Shown here piece by piece: positions 50,042 to 58,486 of a DNA stretch of 64,000 bases; the first letter of the stretch is position 1; every line of letters begins with the position of its first letter. The position numbers and the translations under genes were made by a program. The stretch is from Arthrobacter sp. cf158. Its GTDB lineage: Bacteria > Actinomycetota > Actinomycetes > Actinomycetales > Micrococcaceae. The DNA is taken from NCBI RefSeq assembly GCF_900106835.1, contig NZ_FNNR01000013.1, positions 56,713 through 120,712 of the forward strand, in the 5' to 3' direction. The notes beneath the pieces were generated by a model. The model was not told the origin of the DNA and ran no database searches. It saw nothing but the letters and a program-made list of their open reading frames with translations.

Positions 50042-52310
50042 ACCTCTGTCCCTTGCAAGCGGCCACCACATCGTGGTCATGGGGGTGGCCGGCTGCGGCA
50101 AAAGCACCATAGGTGCCGCCCTCGCCGAGCGTCTCGGCGCTGAATTTCTCGACGGCGATTCGCTGCACCCCCAGGCGAACATCGACAAGATGGCCTCGGG
50201 TACTCCGCTGAACGACGACGACCGCGCACCGTGGCTGGCCGAAATCGGCAGGCGATTCACGGCGTCGAACACTGCTCTTGTCATCGCGTGCAGCGCGCTC
50301 AAGCGCAGCTACCGGGACATGATCCGCAGCGGGAATTCCTCGGTGGTGTTCGTGCACCTGCACGGTACGCGGGAACTGCTGAACGAGCGCATGAACGCGC
50401 GGCCGGGACACTTCATGCCGGCATCGTTGCTGGACTCGCAACTGGCAACACTGGAACCATTGCAGGCCGACGAAGCCGGGGTGGTTGTGGACATTGCCCA
50501 CTCCGTGGAGGACATTGTGGACGAGGCACATGACGAGCTGACGGGCCTTTCCGCGGCTGCCACCGGGCCGTTCCTGGTGGACCTGAAGGCGGCTCCGTTC
50601 ACCCTGGACGATGCTGCTGTGGAATGGGTTGAGTCCACCATCAGCTCCATGACGCTCGAAGAGAAGATCGGTCAGCTGTTCATCAACCACAACAACGACT
50701 ACTCGCCGGAGTACCTCGATGGTGTGCTGGAGAACTTCCACGTGGGTGGCATGCGCTACCGGCCCGGTCCGTCCGCGGCGGTTCAGGAGCACATCCGGTA
50801 CGCGCAGTCCAAGACCCGGATTCCGCTGCTCATAGCCTCCAACCCGGAAATGGGCGGCGCCGGCAGCTGCGATGACGGCACGTTCGTGTCCACGCACCTG
50901 CAGGCGGGCTCGCATCCCGACAAGAACATCGCCCGGCAGATGGGCCAGGTGGCCGGCGTCGAAACCGCAGCCCTTGGCTGTAACTGGGCCTTCGCTCCGA
51001 TCGTGGACATCCACTACAACTGGCGGAACACGGTCATCTCCACGCGGTCCTTCGGCAACACGCCGGAGATCGTGGTGGAACGGGCCAAGGAGTACTTCGA
51101 CGGCATCAGCGAATCACCCACTGTCTGCGCCATGAAGCACTTCCCCGGAGACGGCATTGATGAACGCGACCAGCATGTGGTCACGTCCTACAACACGCTG
51201 GGGTATGACGAGTGGAACAAGAGCTACGGGCACGTGTACCGGGAAATGATCGGGCACGGAGTGCAGTCGATCATGGTGGGGCACATCGGTGCGCCGGAGG
51301 TGTCCCGGCATTTCCGTCCCGGTCTGGCGGATTTCGAGGTGCTCCCGGCGACGCTGGCTCCGGAGCTGCTGCAGGACCTGTTGCGCGGTGAGCTTGGCTT
51401 CAACGGGTTGGTTCTTACGGATGCTTCTTTGATGTTGGGCCTGACACAGGCCATGAAGCGCCGCGATCTGGTGCCTGCCACCATCGCAGCCGGCTGTGAC
51501 ATGTTCCTGTTCTTCCGAAACCCCGGGGAGGACTTCCAGTACATGCTGGACGGCTACAAGTCCGGCGTCATCACCGAAACCCGGCTTCATGATGCCCTGC
51601 GCCGGATCCTGGGGCTGAAGGCAAGCCTGGGGCTGCACCTCGCCTCCCGGGAGTCGTTGGTTCCGGCGGCCGAGGCCTTGGCGGTCATCGGCAGCGAAGC
51701 CCACCGTGCAATCGCCGCCGAGGTGGCTGACAAGACCGTCACCCTGGTGAAGGACACTGCTGGCAACTTGCCCATCTCACCTCAAACGCATCCGCGGATC
51801 CGTCTCTACGGCATCTCCGGCGGAGCCGACTTCACCCGTGCCGATCCGCTGGCCTACCTGGACACTGTGCGGGAAGAGCTCGAGGCCGCCGGCTTTGTGG
51901 TGGATGTGTTCAAAACCGCCGAGCAACGCGAAGCCGCGGGGGAGGCCGGCATGAACTTCATGCGCGTCCTTTCGGAGGAAGCTACCGGTGATTACGCGGA
52001 GCGCTACGACGCTGCCTTGGTGTTCGCCAATGTGAAGGGATTCGCCCAGGAAGCGGCCATCCGGATCAAATGGTCCTCACCGATGGCCGCTGAAATACCT
52101 TGGTACGCCACGGAAGTTCCCACCGTGTTCGTTTCCCTGAACCAGCCCAACCACCTGATCGACGTGCCCATGATCAAGACGGCCATCCACGCCCACGCGG
52201 GATCGCGCGAGGCCATTCACGCCACCGTTGAGAAGATCCAGGGCAAGTCCGAATTCCAGGGGACGTTCAACCAGAACGTGTTCTGCGATTCGTTCGACAC
52301 CCGCCTCTGA
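50031..52310 (+). CDS. Gluconokinase fused to family 3 glycoside hydrolase
   Basis: 759 residues from the ATG at 50031, overlapping manD by 11 bases. Residues 10-175 form a complete GntK-type kinase: Walker A MGVAGCGKSTIG (G18-T26), DGDSLHPQANIDKMASGTPL, DDDRAPWLAEIG, ACSALKRSYRDMIRSG, and GHFMPASLLDSQLATLEPL. After a short linker, residues about 200-759 form a GH3 enzyme: EEKIGQLFINHNND, MKHFPGDGIDERDQHVV (368-384; the D-x-H pair resembles NagZ-type general acid/base), and the nucleophile D464 in LVLTDASLMLG. There is no signal peptide, so hydrolysis is cytoplasmic and acts on imported substrate. The frame is uninterrupted and both halves are full length. The sugar specificity of the hydrolase is unknown. 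Confidence 0.92.
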   Translation: MIGKPLSLASGHHIVVMGVAGCGKSTIGAALAERLGAEFLDGDSLHPQANIDKMASGTPLNDDDRAPWLAEIGRRFTASNTALVIACSALKRSYRDMIRSGNSSVVFVHLHGTRELLNERMNARPGHFMPASLLDSQLATLEPLQADEAGVVVDIAHSVEDIVDEAHDELTGLSAAATGPFLVDLKAAPFTLDDAAVEWVESTISSMTLEEKIGQLFINHNNDYSPEYLDGVLENFHVGGMRYRPGPSAAVQEHIRYAQSKTRIPLLIASNPEMGGAGSCDDGTFVSTHLQAGSHPDKNIARQMGQVAGVETAALGCNWAFAPIVDIHYNWRNTVISTRSFGNTPEIVVERAKEYFDGISESPTVCAMKHFPGDGIDERDQHVVTSYNTLGYDEWNKSYGHVYREMIGHGVQSIMVGHIGAPEVSRHFRPGLADFEVLPATLAPELLQDLLRGELGFNGLVLTDASLMLGLTQAMKRRDLVPATIAAGCDMFLFFRNPGEDFQYMLDGYKSGVITETRLHDALRRILGLKASLGLHLASRESLVPAAEALAVIGSEAHRAIAAEVADKTVTLVKDTAGNLPISPQTHPRIRLYGISGGADFTRADPLAYLDTVREELEAAGFVVDVFKTAEQREAAGEAGMNFMRVLSEEATGDYAERYDAALVFANVKGFAQEAAIRIKWSSPMAAEIPWYATEVPTVFVSLNQPNHLIDVPMIKTAIHAHAGSREAIHATVEKIQGKSEFQGTFNQNVFCDSFDTRL

Positions 52311-52366
52311 TTCTCCGTTTCCCACGGGGAAAGAGTTCCTCCCCGCCATCAGGGAGGAACCACTGG

Positions 52367-52403
52367 AACCCGGCATCGCCCACAAGGCGGTGCCGGGTTT
52401 TTC
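52367..52403 (+). terminator. Rho-independent terminator closing the sugar-acid cluster
   Basis: 14-bp stem AACCCGGCATCGCC (52367-52380) / GGCGGTGCCGGGTT (52386-52399), one G-U pair, 5-base loop, followed by a T-rich tail TTTTTCTT. Confidence 0.92.
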
Positions 52404-52449
52404 TTGCTCCGTGGGCAGCGTGCCGCGGGGTCGAGGGGCATGGCGCAAA

Positions 52450-52557
52450 TTGTGAACGCTAACAACGTTTCAAGTCAAGGGGTTTCGCGGCGCTTCCCAG
52501 CCGCAACCCTTTCGTGATCCACGGCACTTGACCGGCGGTATTGTTAGCGTTCACAAT
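52450..52557 (+). promoter_or_regulatory. Inverted pair of LacI-type operators and promoter of the sugar ABC operon
   Basis: TTGTGAACGCTAACAA (52450-52465) and its exact reverse complement TTGTTAGCGTTCACAA (52541-52556), centres 91 bp apart. TTGACC (52528-52533), 18-bp spacer, CACAAT (52552-52557): the downstream operator overlaps the -10. The rest of the 381-bp gap (52311-52691) holds the terminator above and a leader of about 130 bases in which I see nothing else. Confidence 0.7.
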
Positions 52558-52691
52558 GGCATTCGCACCACCTTGACGTTGGCATGTGCCGCCCCTAAGC
52601 CCACAGGCCCGCAAAGCGTTACCGTGCCGGACGCGCAGATGCTCCGGCTGCATCAGAGTTCGCGGCAATGCTGCCGCGGAAGGAGAGCAAC

Positions 52692-53816
52692 GTGAGATTG
52701 AAGAAACTCCTGGGCGCCGTAGCGGTTGTCCTAACCTTGACCGTCGGAGCAACAGGCTGCGGCAGTCGCGGTGGAGCTGCCGAATCCAGCAGCACTGCGA
52801 ACCCCAGCGATTCACTGGTAGGCATTTCCATGCCCACCCAGACTTCCGAACGTTGGATCGCCGATGGCGCCAACGTTGAGAAGTCCCTGAAGGACCTTGG
52901 CTACAAGACAGACCTTCAATTCGCCAACGATGACATCCCCACGCAGGTCTCCCAGATTGAGAACATGCTGACGAAGGGTGCCAAGGCACTGATCATCGCC
53001 GCTATCGATGGCACTACTTTGACCGATGTCCTGGCCAAAGCCAAGGAACAAAACGTCAAGGTCATCGCCTACGACCGCCTCATCAACGGAACCCCCAACG
53101 TGGACTACTACACCACGTTCGACAACTACACCGTGGGCGTCCAGCAGGCCACCTCGCTGCTGACCGGCCTGGGCCTGGTGGACGCAAGCGGCAAGAAGGT
53201 TGAGGGCAAGGGCCCCTTCAACGTTGAGCTGTTCGCGGGCAGCCCGGACGACAACAACGCCAACTTCTTCTGGACCGGCGCCATGGACACCCTCAAGCCG
53301 TACATGGACGCGGGCACCCTGAAGGTCCCCAGCGGCCAGACCAAGTTTGAGCAGGCAGCCATCCTGCGCTGGCAGGCGCCTGTAGCCCAGAAGCGCATGG
53401 AAGATATCCTCACCTCGGCCTACAGCTCCGGCACCAAGCTGGACGGCGTACTTTCCCCGTATGACGGCCTCTCCATCGGCATCATCTCCGCACTGACCAG
53501 CACCGGCGGCTACTCCACCGGAAGCCTGCCCGTTGTCACCGGCCAGGACGCAGAGAAGGGCTCCGTGAAGTCGATCGTGGCCGGCGAGCAGTACTCCACC
53601 ATCTTCAAGGACACCCGCCAGCTGGGCGCGCAGGCCGTGAAGATGGTGGACGCCGTCCTCAAGGGCACTGAGCCCGAAACCAACGACACCAAGACCTACA
53701 ACAACAAGGTCAAGGTTGTCCCGGCCTTCCTCCTGAAGTCCGTCATCATCACCAAGGACAACTTCCAGAAGGAACTCATCGATTCGGGTTACTACAAGGA
53801 ATCCGACGTCAAGTAG
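52692..53816 (+). CDS. Sugar ABC transporter substrate-binding lipoprotein (ChvE/XylF type)
   Basis: 374 residues from the GTG at 52692, with AGGAGAGCAAC upstream. The signal peptide ends in lipobox VGATGC. The periplasmic-binding domain type 1 has GISMPTQTSERWIADGANVE, VSQIENMLTKGAKALIIAAI, NVKVIAYDRLINGTPNVDYY, and PVVTGQDAEKGSVKSIVAGE. Closest in style to multiple-sugar receptors ChvE/GguC-linked and XylF, which bind xylose, arabinose, glucose or galacturonate-related monosaccharides. It is the first gene of a receptor-ATPase-permease-LacI operon; a large hairpin downstream separates it from the ATPase gene. Confidence 0.93.
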   Translation: MRLKKLLGAVAVVLTLTVGATGCGSRGGAAESSSTANPSDSLVGISMPTQTSERWIADGANVEKSLKDLGYKTDLQFANDDIPTQVSQIENMLTKGAKALIIAAIDGTTLTDVLAKAKEQNVKVIAYDRLINGTPNVDYYTTFDNYTVGVQQATSLLTGLGLVDASGKKVEGKGPFNVELFAGSPDDNNANFFWTGAMDTLKPYMDAGTLKVPSGQTKFEQAAILRWQAPVAQKRMEDILTSAYSSGTKLDGVLSPYDGLSIGIISALTSTGGYSTGSLPVVTGQDAEKGSVKSIVAGEQYSTIFKDTRQLGAQAVKMVDAVLKGTEPETNDTKTYNNKVKVVPAFLLKSVIITKDNFQKELIDSGYYKESDVK

Positions 53817-53822
53817 CACCCC

Positions 53823-53870
53823 CTGTGGCCCCACCGCACTGTTCTTTACCGCAGTGCGGTGGGCCCACAG
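53823..53870 (+). promoter_or_regulatory. Large intercistronic hairpin between receptor and ATPase genes
   Basis: 19-base arms (53823-53841 / 53852-53870) with a single mismatch and a 10-base loop, starting 6 bases after the receptor stop. No T-tract follows. It likely attenuates transcription or protects the upstream mRNA, so the receptor is made in excess. Confidence 0.7.
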
Positions 53871-53934
53871 CCTCCCCTCATAGCCCCCGAGTCCTCGGTC
53901 CGGCGAAGTTCCAACCAGTCAGCGGGAATTGACG

Positions 53935-55464
53935 ATGAACGTACCCATTCTTCAAATGCGAGGAATCACCAAGACCTTCCCCGGGGTTAAAGCCCTTCAG
54001 GACGTCACCCTGGACGTCAACCGTGGTGAGGTCCACGCCATTTGCGGTGAGAACGGAGCCGGCAAATCCACCCTCATGAAGGTTCTCTCCGGCGTCTACG
54101 CGCACAACACCTTCGACGGCGACATTCTCTTCGAGAACGAACCCTGCGAATTCTCCAGCATCACGGACAGCGAGAAGCGTGGCATCGTGATCATCCACCA
54201 GGAACTGGCCCTCAGCCCGTACCTGTCCATCGCTGAGAACATCTACCTCGGCAACGAGCTGGCCAATAAAGGTTGGGTGGACTGGCGCAAGACCAACCTG
54301 GAAGCTGCCAAGCTGCTGGCCCGCGTGGGACTCAGCGAAAACCCTGTTACGCCCATCCAGCACATCAGTGTTGGCAAGCAGCAGCTGGTGGAGATTGCCA
54401 AGGCCCTGTCCAAAGAGGTGAAACTCCTGATCCTGGACGAACCTACCGCGGCGCTGAATGATGAAGATTCAGACCACTTGCTGGACCTCATCCTGCACCT
54501 CAAGGGCCAAGGCGTCACCAGCATCATCATCAGCCACAAGCTCAACGAGATCCGTAAAGTGGCCGATGCTGTCACCATCATCCGCGACGGAAAGTCCATT
54601 GAAACCCTGCGGCTTGATCAAGGCCAGATCACCCAGGAACGCATCATCCGAGGCATGGTGGGACGCGACCTTGAAAGCCTCTACCCGGACCGCACACCCA
54701 ACATCGGCGAAGAAGTCCTCCGCATCGAGGACTGGACCGTGCAGCATCCGCAGGACCATGCACGGACGGTGGTTAACAATGCCAGCCTCAACGTGCGCAA
54801 GGGCGAGGTAGTGGGCCTGGCCGGGCTGATGGGCGCTGGCCGGACAGAACTGGCCATGAGTGTCTTCGGCCGGACGTATGGCCGTGCCGTATCAGGCAAG
54901 GTCTACAAATACGGCCAGGAGATCAACACTTCCACTGTCTCCGATGCAATCGAGCACGGAATCGCCTATGCCACCGAAGACCGGAAGCACTACGGCCTGA
55001 ACCTGATCGAAGACATCAAGCGGAACATTTCCATGGCAGCTCTGAACAAGCTGGCCAAACGCGGCTGGGTGGACGGCAACAAAGAGACCACCGTAGCCAA
55101 CCAGTACCGCAAGAGCATGAATATCAAGGCACCGTCGGTAGCGGCCATTACGGGCAAGCTCTCGGGCGGAAACCAGCAAAAGGTGGTGCTGAGTAAATGG
55201 ATGTTCTCAGATCCCGACGTCCTGATCCTGGACGAACCCACCCGCGGAATCGACGTCGGTGCCAAGTTTGAGATCTATACGATCATCGCTGAGCTCGCTG
55301 CTGCCGGGAAAGCCGTCATTGTGATCTCCTCTGAGCTCCCGGAACTCCTGGGCATTTGCGACAGGATCTACACGCTGTCAGCAGGCCACATCACCGGCGA
55401 GGTTCCCATCGCCGAAGCCACCCAGGAAACCCTCATGCACTTCATGACCCAAGAGAAGGAATAA
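53935..55464 (+). CDS. gguA: Sugar ABC transporter ATP-binding protein, tandem domains (GguA/XylG type)
   Basis: 509 residues; the ATG at 53935 follows AGCGGGA (a TTG two codons earlier is also possible). Domain 1: Walker A GENGAGKSTLMKVLSGVY, ISVGKQQLVEIAKAL, LLILDEPTAALND. Domain 2: VVGLAGLMGAGRTELAMSVF (degenerate Walker A, usual in this family), LSGGNQQKVVLSKWM, VLILDEPTRGIDVG. It energises monosaccharide uptake with the receptor and the permease encoded on either side. Confidence 0.94.
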   Translation: MNVPILQMRGITKTFPGVKALQDVTLDVNRGEVHAICGENGAGKSTLMKVLSGVYAHNTFDGDILFENEPCEFSSITDSEKRGIVIIHQELALSPYLSIAENIYLGNELANKGWVDWRKTNLEAAKLLARVGLSENPVTPIQHISVGKQQLVEIAKALSKEVKLLILDEPTAALNDEDSDHLLDLILHLKGQGVTSIIISHKLNEIRKVADAVTIIRDGKSIETLRLDQGQITQERIIRGMVGRDLESLYPDRTPNIGEEVLRIEDWTVQHPQDHARTVVNNASLNVRKGEVVGLAGLMGAGRTELAMSVFGRTYGRAVSGKVYKYGQEINTSTVSDAIEHGIAYATEDRKHYGLNLIEDIKRNISMAALNKLAKRGWVDGNKETTVANQYRKSMNIKAPSVAAITGKLSGGNQQKVVLSKWMFSDPDVLILDEPTRGIDVGAKFEIYTIIAELAAAGKAVIVISSELPELLGICDRIYTLSAGHITGEVPIAEATQETLMHFMTQEKE

Positions 55465-55469
55465 CCACC

Positions 55470-56753
55470 ATGTCCGCCCTACGAGAATCCCTTGGCTTCC
55501 TCACAAGCCGCCTCCGGCAGGTTGGCATCTTTGTTGCCCTGATCCTGATCGTCATCCTCTTCCAGGTCCTGACAGACGGCATCCTGCTGGAGCCGCAGAA
55601 CGTCACCAACCTGGTGGTCCAAAACAGCTACATCCTGATCCTGGCCATCGGCATGGTGATGGTGATCATCGCCGGACACATTGACCTATCCGTGGGCTCC
55701 ATTGCGGGCTTCATCGGCGCGGTGGCCGGCGTGATGATTGTGCACTGGGGCTGGGCGTGGTGGCTCGCCATCCCCGCCTGCCTCCTGGTTGGCGCGTTGG
55801 TGGGAGCGTGGCAAGGCTACTGGATCGCCTATGTAGGCATCCCGGCCTTCATCGTCACCCTTGCAGGCATGTTGATCTTCCGCGGGCTGACCCTCATCAC
55901 CCTCAAGAATCAGCAGATCACCCCGTTCCCGAACGAACTGCGCGCCCTGGGTGGCGGCTTCCTGCCGGATATTTCCGGTGGCACCTCCGTCCTTGAGTGG
56001 CTGACGGTCATCCTGGGCGTCGGCGGTACGGCGGCCATCCTCTTCCAGGCCCTGAAGGAACGCCGGGTCCGCCGCAAGTTCAACCTGGAGAACGAACCGA
56101 TGGCATGGTTTGCCGTCAAGAACGGGTTCATCGCTGTCCTGATGCTCATCATCACCTTCCTGCTGGCCAGCTACCGCGGAACTCCGATCGTCCTGATTGT
56201 GCTGGCTGTCCTGGTGATCGTTTATTCGGCACTGATGAACAACAGCATCTTCGGCCGGCACACGTACGCAATCGGTGGCAACCTCCACGCGGCCGAGCTC
56301 TCCGGCATCAAGACCAAGAAGGTCACCTTCCGGCTCTTCGTCAACATGGGCGTTCTCGCCGCGTTGGCCGGCCTCGTGTTCACCGCTCGTCTTAACTCCG
56401 CCCAACCCGCCGGTGGTACAGGCTTTGAACTCGACTCCATTGCCGCGGCCTTCATCGGAGGCGCGGCGGTCCAAGGTGGCATTGGCACCGTGGCTGGAGC
56501 CATGATCGGTGGCCTGATCATGGGCGTCCTGAACAACGGCATGTCCATCCTTGGCCTGGGTACGGACTATCAGCAGCTCATCAAGGGCCTGGTACTCCTC
56601 CTTGCCGTTGGCTTCGACATCTTCAACAAAAACCGGACGGGCGCAGGTGGAGGTTCTTCCATGGGACGCCGCTTCAAGTGGAAGACCACGCCTCCGGCCA
56701 CTGAGGCGGCTCCGGCAGTCAAGGCTGAGCCCGTCGGCGTCGACGCGAAATAG
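55470..56753 (+). CDS. gguB: Sugar ABC transporter permease (GguB/XylH type)
   Basis: 427 residues; GAAGGAATAACCACC precedes the ATG. Ten or so hydrophobic helices; the family motif VMVIIAGHIDLSVGSIAGFIG lies near residue 70, IGGNLHAAELSGIKTKKVTF is the ATPase-coupling loop, and GTVAGAMIGGLIMGVLNNGM is near the end. The basic C-terminal tail is typical of XylH/GguB. It ends 6 bases before the start of the LacI gene. Confidence 0.94.
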   Translation: MSALRESLGFLTSRLRQVGIFVALILIVILFQVLTDGILLEPQNVTNLVVQNSYILILAIGMVMVIIAGHIDLSVGSIAGFIGAVAGVMIVHWGWAWWLAIPACLLVGALVGAWQGYWIAYVGIPAFIVTLAGMLIFRGLTLITLKNQQITPFPNELRALGGGFLPDISGGTSVLEWLTVILGVGGTAAILFQALKERRVRRKFNLENEPMAWFAVKNGFIAVLMLIITFLLASYRGTPIVLIVLAVLVIVYSALMNNSIFGRHTYAIGGNLHAAELSGIKTKKVTFRLFVNMGVLAALAGLVFTARLNSAQPAGGTGFELDSIAAAFIGGAAVQGGIGTVAGAMIGGLIMGVLNNGMSILGLGTDYQQLIKGLVLLLAVGFDIFNKNRTGAGGGSSMGRRFKWKTTPPATEAAPAVKAEPVGVDAK

Positions 56754-56759
56754 TTGCTG

Positions 56760-57860
56760 ATGTCACCCGGGGGAGCGGCCCGGTCCCAGGAAAGGCCTGG
56801 GGCCGGGTCGGACACAGCAGCCAGGACTGACACAGCGTTCAGACCACCGGTGATGGGAGACGTGGCCAAGTTGGCCGGCGTCTCGCATCAAACCGTCTCG
56901 CGCGTCCTGAACAACCATCCGAACGTCAGCGGCAAGACCAAGGAGCGCGTGGAAGAGGCCATTGCATCCCTGGGGTACCGGCGCAATACCGCCGCCCGCA
57001 GCCTGGTCACCCGGCGGTCCCGGACCATCGGTGTCCTGGCGTGCGAGACCGGGCAGTTCGGGCCTGCAAACACCCTCTTGGGCGTTGAGCAGGCGGGCCG
57101 GGAGGCAGGCTACTTTGTCAGCATCGCCAATCTCCGTGAGGTGACCAGCGCGAGCGTCAATGATGCCATTGCGCATTTCCGGAACCAGTCCGTGGACGGC
57201 ATCGTGATCTTGGTTCCGCATCCGGATGTCCTTGCTGCGCTCCGCGACGTTGAGGTTCCTGTGCCGATCGTGGCAGTCGGTGCGGGCGCGGGAAACCAGT
57301 TGAAGGGTGCCTCCCTGGATCAAAGGCTGGGTGCCCGCCTGGCGGTGGAGCATCTGATCGCCCTGGGGCATCGTCACATTGCCCATATTTCCGGACCGAC
57401 GCATTGGATTGATGCCGCAGAGCGCATCAAGGGATGGCAGGAAGCGCTGGGCAGCGCCGGCCTTGAACCTGACGTCCTGCTCCAAGGTGCCTGGGACGCG
57501 GCATCGGGCTACCGGGCAGGCCTGGAACTCCTCAAACACCGCGGCGTTACGGCGGTGTTCGTCGCGAACGACCAAATGGCAGTCGGCGTGCTCCGGGCAG
57601 TCCAGGAGGCAGGACTTCGCGTGCCGGGCGAGATCAGCGTGGTGGGATATGACGATCAACCCGAAGCGGAATTCTTCATGCCACCGCTGACCACCGTCAG
57701 GCAGGACTTCGAAGAGCTCGGCCGCCGGTGCATGGAGGCAGTGCTGCAGCAGCTTGACGGTGACGGCGGAACCGGGGACCAGATTGTCAGCCCCCGCCTG
57801 GTGGTCCGCTCCACCACGGCGGCCCCTGCCCTTCACAAAGCTCCGCTCCCACTAAACTAG
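56760..57860 (+). CDS. LacI-family regulator of the sugar ABC operon (LacI-3)
   Basis: 366 residues from the ATG at 56760 (a TTG two codons earlier is the alternative). A 33-residue polar extension precedes the HTH MGDVAKLAGVSHQTVSRVLN and hinge. The recognition segment HQTVSRV is like that of E. coli LacI (YQTVSRV), which fits the TTGTGAACGCTAACAA operators at the operon's promoter. The ligand domain has DGIVILVPHPDVLAALRDVE, FVANDQMAVGVLRAVQEAG, and MPPLTTVRQDFEELGRRCME. As the last gene of the operon it can repress its own transcription. Confidence 0.93.
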   Translation: MSPGGAARSQERPGAGSDTAARTDTAFRPPVMGDVAKLAGVSHQTVSRVLNNHPNVSGKTKERVEEAIASLGYRRNTAARSLVTRRSRTIGVLACETGQFGPANTLLGVEQAGREAGYFVSIANLREVTSASVNDAIAHFRNQSVDGIVILVPHPDVLAALRDVEVPVPIVAVGAGAGNQLKGASLDQRLGARLAVEHLIALGHRHIAHISGPTHWIDAAERIKGWQEALGSAGLEPDVLLQGAWDAASGYRAGLELLKHRGVTAVFVANDQMAVGVLRAVQEAGLRVPGEISVVGYDDQPEAEFFMPPLTTVRQDFEELGRRCMEAVLQQLDGDGGTGDQIVSPRLVVRSTTAAPALHKAPLPLN

Positions 57861-57865
57861 GAGCC

Positions 57866-58438
57866 ATGACTTCCACGCCTGACACTGCTGCTGCCCGCGC
57901 CCGCCTTCTTGAACTCATCAAAGAACTGGCGGTGGTCCGCGGCAAGGTGATCCTCTCCAGCGGCAAGGAAGCGGACTACTACATCGACCTCCGCCGCATC
58001 ACCTTGCACCACGAGGCCTCCAAGCTGGTGGGTCAGGTCATGTTGGCAATGATCGACGACGCCGGTGTGTCAGTTGAGTGCGCCGGCGGACTCACCATGG
58101 GCGCCGATCCCGTGGGCACCGCCGTGATGCACGCTGCTGCCGACGCCGGCCGCCCCGTTGACGCTTTTGTGGTGCGCAAGGCCCAGAAGTCCTACGGCAT
58201 GGGCCGCCAGGTTGAAGGCCCCTCGGTTGAAGGCCGCAACGTGGTGGTTCTGGAGGACACGTCCACTACCGGCGGATCCGCACTGACCGCCGTCGAGGGT
58301 GTCCGCAAGGCCGGCGGCAATGTGGTGGCTGTGGCCGTGATCGTTGACCGCAACACTGGTGCAAAAGAGAAGATCGAAGCCGAAACCGGCGTGCCGTACC
58401 TCTTCGCTTTCGGTAAGGATGAGCTGGGCCTCGACTAA
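57866..58438 (+). CDS. pyrE: Orotate phosphoribosyltransferase
   Basis: 190 residues, 5 bases after the LacI stop, with TAGGAGCC before the ATG. It forms OMP from orotate and PRPP in pyrimidine synthesis. Motifs: KVILSSGKEADYYIDLRRIT, GGLTMGADPVGTAVMHAA, AFVVRKAQKSYGMGRQVEGP (flexible catalytic loop), and the PRPP-binding VVVLEDTSTTGGSALTAVEG. It is a housekeeping gene at the end of the sugar-transport region; cotranscription with the LacI gene is possible but probably incidental. Confidence 0.96.
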   Translation: MTSTPDTAAARARLLELIKELAVVRGKVILSSGKEADYYIDLRRITLHHEASKLVGQVMLAMIDDAGVSVECAGGLTMGADPVGTAVMHAAADAGRPVDAFVVRKAQKSYGMGRQVEGPSVEGRNVVVLEDTSTTGGSALTAVEGVRKAGGNVVAVAVIVDRNTGAKEKIEAETGVPYLFAFGKDELGLD

Positions 58439-58486
58439 GAACCACCGGGGCTGTAAGGCAGTGCCCGGCGAGCCTATGCTTGCTGC

